From CAVUMR01 sp963742715 (GTDB lineage: Bacteria; Actinomycetota; Actinomycetes; Mycobacteriales; Micromonosporaceae): 64,000 bases of DNA. Made by a program: the position numbers and the translations under genes. The stretch is from assembly GCA_963742715.1 (NCBI GenBank), contig CAVUMR010000001.1, forward strand, positions 558,001 to 622,000. Reading direction: 5' to 3'. This document shows positions 60,926 through 64,000 of the stretch, in pieces. How positions within the stretch are numbered: position 1 is the first letter of the stretch; each line of letters starts with the position of its first letter. Under the pieces are notes generated by a model. The model worked only from the letters and a program-made list of their open reading frames with translations, ran no database searches and was not told the DNA's origin.

Positions 60926-61492
60926 ATGCGGAAGATCATCCTGCAGATGTCGGTGTCCCTGGACGGCTTCATGTCCGGGCCGGACGGGGAGCTCGACTGG
61001 CAGCGGGTCGACGAGGAACTGCACGAGCACTTCAACGACGAGCTCCGGACGATGAGCGCGTTCCTGGACGGGCGCGTCACGTACGAGCTGATGGCGGGCT
61101 ACTGGCCGACCGCCGACGCCGATCCGGCCGCGAGCGCACCGGTGGCCGACTTCGCCAGGATCTGGCGGGACATGCCCAAGATCGTGTACTCGCGGACCCT
61201 GGAGCACGCCGACTGGAACACCGTGATCAAGCGCGACGTGGTGGTCGACGAGATCCGCGCACTGCAGGCGCAGCCGGGTGGGGACATGGTGATCGGCGGC
61301 GCCGACCTGGCCGCGACCTTCATGCGGCACGACCTGATCGACGAGTACCGCATCTACGTCCAGCCGGTCGTACTCGGCACCGGCAAGCGCCTGTTCCGGG
61401 ACTCCGACACCATGACGACCCTGCGCCTGGTGGAGAGCCGGCCGTTCGGCAGCGGCGTCGTCCTCCTCCGCTACCACCGCGCCGAGGCATAA
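60926..61492 (+). CDS. DHFR/RibD-C-like reductase family protein
   Basis: 188-residue protein of the dihydrofolate reductase-like family (RibD C-terminal domain type). MRKIILQMSVSLDGFMSGPD is the typical N-terminus; residues 110-165 (MVIGGADLAATFMRHDLIDE, then YRIYVQPVVLGTGKRLF) form the nucleotide-binding and strand region. Probably NADPH-dependent, substrate unknown. GGGAGG lies 5 bases before ATG 60926; an in-frame ATG at 60905 overlaps the helD stop but has no ribosome site. Confidence 0.9.
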   Translation: MRKIILQMSVSLDGFMSGPDGELDWQRVDEELHEHFNDELRTMSAFLDGRVTYELMAGYWPTADADPAASAPVADFARIWRDMPKIVYSRTLEHADWNTVIKRDVVVDEIRALQAQPGGDMVIGGADLAATFMRHDLIDEYRIYVQPVVLGTGKRLFRDSDTMTTLRLVESRPFGSGVVLLRYHRAEA

Positions 61493-61500
61493 GTTCTGCT

Positions 61501-61506
61501 TATACT
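61501..61506 (+). promoter_or_regulatory. -10 box of a leaderless higBA transcript
   Basis: TATACT ends 6 bases before GTG 61513, with no room for a ribosome binding site. Transcription would start at the start codon. Confidence 0.55.
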
Positions 61507-61512
61507 GAGGTC

Positions 61513-61878
61513 GTGTGGGAAATCAATCTGCATCCAGAGGTCGAGGCATGGTTCCTGGAACTCTGTCGCACAGATCCAGACAGCGCAGACCTGATTTCCG
61601 AAGCGATCGACCTGCTCGCCGAGCATGGGCCGGCGTTGGGCCGGCCGCTTGTGGATCGGTTGAAGGGCAGCAGATTTCACCACATGAAGGAGCTGCGTCC
61701 GGGGACAACGGGCTCCAGTGAGGTCCGCATGATCTTCGCGTTCGATCCGATCCGAGAGGCACTGGTCCTCGTCGCCGGGGACAAGTCCGGCAAGTGGCGA
61801 GACTGGTACCGCACCGCGATACCGGTCGCGGAGACCCGGTTCGAAGATCACCTGATGAGGTTGAAGGAAGAATCATGA
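61513..61878 (+). CDS. higB: HigB-like toxin (RelE/Gp49 family)
   Basis: 121-residue type II toxin of the RelE/HigB (phage Gp49-like) family, a likely ribosome-dependent mRNA endoribonuclease. WEINLHPEVEAWFLELCRTD, PLVDRLKGSRFHHMKELRPG and SSEVRMIFAFDPIREALVLV, then GDKSGKW are typical of actinobacterial members. Toxin-first order with the antitoxin overlapping as ATGA is the HigBA arrangement. GTG start on a leaderless message. Confidence 0.9.
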   Translation: MWEINLHPEVEAWFLELCRTDPDSADLISEAIDLLAEHGPALGRPLVDRLKGSRFHHMKELRPGTTGSSEVRMIFAFDPIREALVLVAGDKSGKWRDWYRTAIPVAETRFEDHLMRLKEES

Positions 61879-62207
61879 GTGCCGATTCGAGCTGGCGCGA
61901 CGTCAAGGCCAAGGCACGTGCGATCGATCCTCAGTGGGACAGCGAGGATCGGGTAGCTCGGCGCAACCGGATGCGCGAAGAGATGCTGGCCGCCATCAGC
62001 GGTGCCCAGCTCGCGGAGATCCGGCACCGGCTCGGCCTGACCCAGGCACAGCTCGCCGAGGCCGCCGGGCTGTCACAGGCGCGGATCAGCCAGATCGAAC
62101 ACGGCAAGGTCACCAACCTGGAGACCCTGCGGGCGTACGTCGTCGGCCTGGGCGGTCACCTTGAGATCGTGGCCAAGATCGGCAACATCCAGCTGAACGT
62201 GGCCTGA
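61875..62207 (+). CDS. higA: HigA-like XRE antitoxin
   Basis: 110-residue antitoxin with a C-terminal Cro/C1 helix-turn-helix (IRHRLGLTQAQLAEAAGLSQ, then ARISQIEHGKV; residues about 50-80) and a helical N-terminal part expected to bind HigB. It should neutralise the toxin and repress the operon. ATG 61875 overlaps the toxin stop; GGAAG precedes it. Confidence 0.92.
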   Translation: MSADSSWRDVKAKARAIDPQWDSEDRVARRNRMREEMLAAISGAQLAEIRHRLGLTQAQLAEAAGLSQARISQIEHGKVTNLETLRAYVVGLGGHLEIVAKIGNIQLNVA

Positions 62208-62213
62208 TCCGAT

Positions 62214-62287
62214 CCTCAAGATCGCCGTCTGGTGCACGTCGCGTTCAGTCAACTCGCCGGCGGGCGTACCATACGGTGATCTTGAGG
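62214..62287. repeat. inverted repeat between higA and the ABC ATPase gene
   Basis: CCTCAAGATC (62214-62223) and GATCTTGAGG (62278-62287) are exact complements separated by 54 bases; imperfect pairing extends a few bases further on each side. The right arm lies within the last codons of the convergent ABC gene. It may fold as a large terminator stem; no mobile-element features accompany it. Confidence 0.5.
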
Positions 62288-63097
62288 GGTCAAGAAGGCG
62301 CGGGGTGGGGTGCCGCGGAGGGGGACGACGACCGGGCCGTGCCGACCGGTGAGGATCTGTACCCGCGCGCCGTAGTGGCGGGCCAGGTTCGGCTCGGTCA
62401 GTACCTCGGTCGGCGTACCGGAGGCGACCACGTGACCGCCGTCGAGCAACACCAACCGGTCGGCGTACTCCCCGGCGATCACCAACTCGTGCATGGTGGC
62501 AACCACGGTCAGCGGCGGGCCGGTCGGTGAACCGCCCCGGCGCAATTCGTCCACGAGTTCGAGTACGTCCTGCTGGTGCCCGATGTCCAGCGCACTGGTC
62601 GGCTCGTCGAGCAGCAGCAGGCTCGCGCCCTGGGCCAGCGCCCGGGCCAGGAACACCCGCTGCCGCTCGCCGCCGGACAGCGTCTCCAGCGCCCGCCCGG
62701 CGAACCGGTCGAGATCCAGCCGGGACAGCACCGCGGCCACCGCGTCCAGGTCACCCTGGCTTTCCCGACCCAGCGCCGGAATGTAGGGGGTACGCCCGAG
62801 CAGGACGTAATCCAGCACCGCCATGCCGGGCGGCAGGATCGGAGTCTGCGGTACCAGCGCGACCCGCCGGGCCCGGTCCCGGCGCCGGAGCCGGCGCACC
62901 GGATCCCCGGACAGTTCCGCGTCGCCGGTGAACGGCAACAACCCGGCCAGCACCCGCAGCAGCGTCGACTTGCCCGCCCCGTTCGGCCCGATGATGGTCA
63001 GCCACTCCCCCGGGGGTACTTCCAGGCTGACGTTGTCGAGGATCCGTGCCTTGTCCAGGTACACGGTGACGTCCCGAACGCTCACCGCCGCGGTCAC
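62249..63097 (-). CDS. FecE/BtuD-type ABC transporter ATP-binding protein
   Basis: 282-residue ATPase of an iron-siderophore or cobalamin importer. Walker A IIGPNGAGKSTLLRVL (residues about 35-50), signature LSGGERQRVFLARAL, Walker B LLLLDEPTSALD and switch His in TMHELVIAGEYADR. GTG 63097 (VTAAVSVRDVTV) overlaps the permease stop as GTGA; the longer frame upstream is in the permease. Powers the FecCD-type permease upstream. Confidence 0.92.
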   Translation of the reverse strand: MTAAVSVRDVTVYLDKARILDNVSLEVPPGEWLTIIGPNGAGKSTLLRVLAGLLPFTGDAELSGDPVRRLRRRDRARRVALVPQTPILPPGMAVLDYVLLGRTPYIPALGRESQGDLDAVAAVLSRLDLDRFAGRALETLSGGERQRVFLARALAQGASLLLLDEPTSALDIGHQQDVLELVDELRRGGSPTGPPLTVVATMHELVIAGEYADRLVLLDGGHVVASGTPTEVLTEPNLARHYGARVQILTGRHGPVVVPLRGTPPRAFLTPQDHRMVRPPAS

Positions 63098-64000
63098 GTC
63101 GGGATCCGCCGGGCGGTACGCAGCACCAGCACGAAGAACGGTGCGCCGAGGAACGCGGTGACGACTCCGATCGGGATCTCGGCGGGCGCGATCACGGTGC
63201 GCGCGGCCAGATCCGCCAGCGCCAGGAACGCGCCCCCGAACAGCGCGGAGAGCGGCAGGATGACCCGGTAGCTCGCGCCGGCGGTCAGGCGTACGGCATG
63301 CGGCACGATGATCCCGACGAAGCCGATCAGGCCGCTCACCGCGACCGCGGCGGCGGTGGCGAGCGACGCCGCGATGACCATCAGCAGCCGGCTGCGGGCC
63401 GGGTGCAGGCCGAGCGAGGCCGCTTCCTCGTCCCCCACGCTCAGCACATCGAGGGTACGGCGGCCGGACATGGTGACGATCGTGGTGACCGCGGCGTACG
63501 GCAGGAGCAGCAGCACCTCGTGCCAACCGGTGGCGGACAGCCGGCCGAGGATCCAGGAGTAGACCTCCTCGATCGTCTCGACGTGCCGCTGCTGGACATA
63601 GGTCTGCACCGCGGTCAGGAAGCTCGCCACCGCGACCCCGGCCAGGATCAGCGTGGCCGGCGAGCGGTACCGGGTGCCGGACACGCCGACCAGATAGGTG
63701 AGCGCGACCGCGAACAGAGCGCCGACGAACGCGGCGGCGGGAAGCGCGGCCGGCGTGGTGGCGGTGGTACCGGGCCGTACCGCGATCACCACGGTCGCTC
63801 CGAGCCCGGCACCGGCGGCCGCCCCCAGCAGGTACGGGTCGGCCAGCGGGTTGCGGAACACGCCCTGGTACGACCCGCCGGCCATGGCGAGCATCGAGCC
63901 GACGAGAAGTCCGAGTACGACCCGGGGCAGCCGCAGCTGCCAGACGATCGCGGCCTCCTGCTCGGTCAGGCCGCTTGTCAGGTGTACCCCCGGCAGGTGT
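63094..64000 (-). CDS. FecCD/BtuC-type ABC permease, 5' truncated by the window end
   Basis: Permease of an iron-siderophore/cobalamin ABC importer; the frame is open to base 64000 so the N-terminus lies outside. LRLPRVVLGLLVGSMLAMAG, then YQGVFRNPLADPYLLGAAAG is the signature of the FecCD family, and VSGLIGFVGIIVPHAVRLTA the later conserved loop. About eight hydrophobic helices are visible. The substrate is not decidable here; a binding protein gene probably lies beyond the window. Confidence 0.93.
   Translation of the reverse strand, partial: HLPGVHLTSGLTEQEAAIVWQLRLPRVVLGLLVGSMLAMAGGSYQGVFRNPLADPYLLGAAAGAGLGATVVIAVRPGTTATTPAALPAAAFVGALFAVALTYLVGVSGTRYRSPATLILAGVAVASFLTAVQTYVQQRHVETIEEVYSWILGRLSATGWHEVLLLLPYAAVTTIVTMSGRRTLDVLSVGDEEAASLGLHPARSRLLMVIAASLATAAAVAVSGLIGFVGIIVPHAVRLTAGASYRVILPLSALFGGAFLALADLAARTVIAPAEIPIGVVTAFLGAPFFVLVLRTARRIPT

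Overview
The window is GC-rich DNA from an actinobacterium, most likely of the Micromonosporaceae type. Evidence: all 14 nuo genes with actinobacterial-style extensions, two ECF sigma/anti-sigma pairs, a conservon (Cvn-type histidine kinase-like protein, roadblock, DUF742 and GTPase), futalosine-pathway menaquinone genes, frequent GTG/TTG starts and many 4-bp start/stop overlaps. The genus is an inference. The tetranucleotide GTAC is strikingly common throughout.

Layout: 1-1543 carries the end of korA and all of korB (2-oxoacid:ferredoxin oxidoreductase) closed by a strong terminator. 1590-7533 is a mixed housekeeping stretch: dienelactone hydrolase with a small DUF6295 protein, a holin-like membrane protein with a GNAT enzyme, RarD permease, an ECF sigma/anti-sigma pair and an MFS transporter. 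7581-27471 is a respiratory block on the minus strand. Read in the direction of transcription it holds menG (quinone methylation), menJ (menaquinone reductase-like), nuoA to nuoN (complex I) and a polyprenyl diphosphate synthase. A near-consensus Rex operator lies just upstream of menJ, which would link this block to the NADH/NAD+ ratio. nuoC carries an apparent one-base frameshift near its 3' end.

27594-41108 is an accessory island of secreted proteins: an FG-GAP repeat protein, a DUF4265 protein and a 3,356-residue RHS protein. The RHS protein ends in a Hint autoprotease and an HNH nuclease. It is organised like a polymorphic toxin, and the DUF4265 gene directly downstream is the candidate immunity gene. 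The island sits between menG and mqnC.

41338-54170 returns to core functions: mqnC, a DUF4383 membrane protein, a SigK/RskA-like pair with shared promoter motifs, a styrene-monooxygenase-like flavoprotein next to a four-gene conservon, the phenylacetyl-CoA epoxidase operon paaABCDE and mqnA. 54366-64000 holds a Tat-exported M15 peptidase, a TetR-regulated ABC exporter, a HelD-type RNA polymerase remodelling helicase, a DHFR-like reductase, a HigBA toxin-antitoxin pair and the start of an iron/siderophore/cobalamin-type ABC importer that runs off the window.

Several genes end or begin in short tandem repeats, and several lack a Shine-Dalgarno sequence but have a TANNNT box 6-8 bases before the start codon, suggesting leaderless transcripts. 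No tRNA, rRNA, CRISPR array, transposase or integrase was seen. No gene-free stretch exceeds 300 bases.
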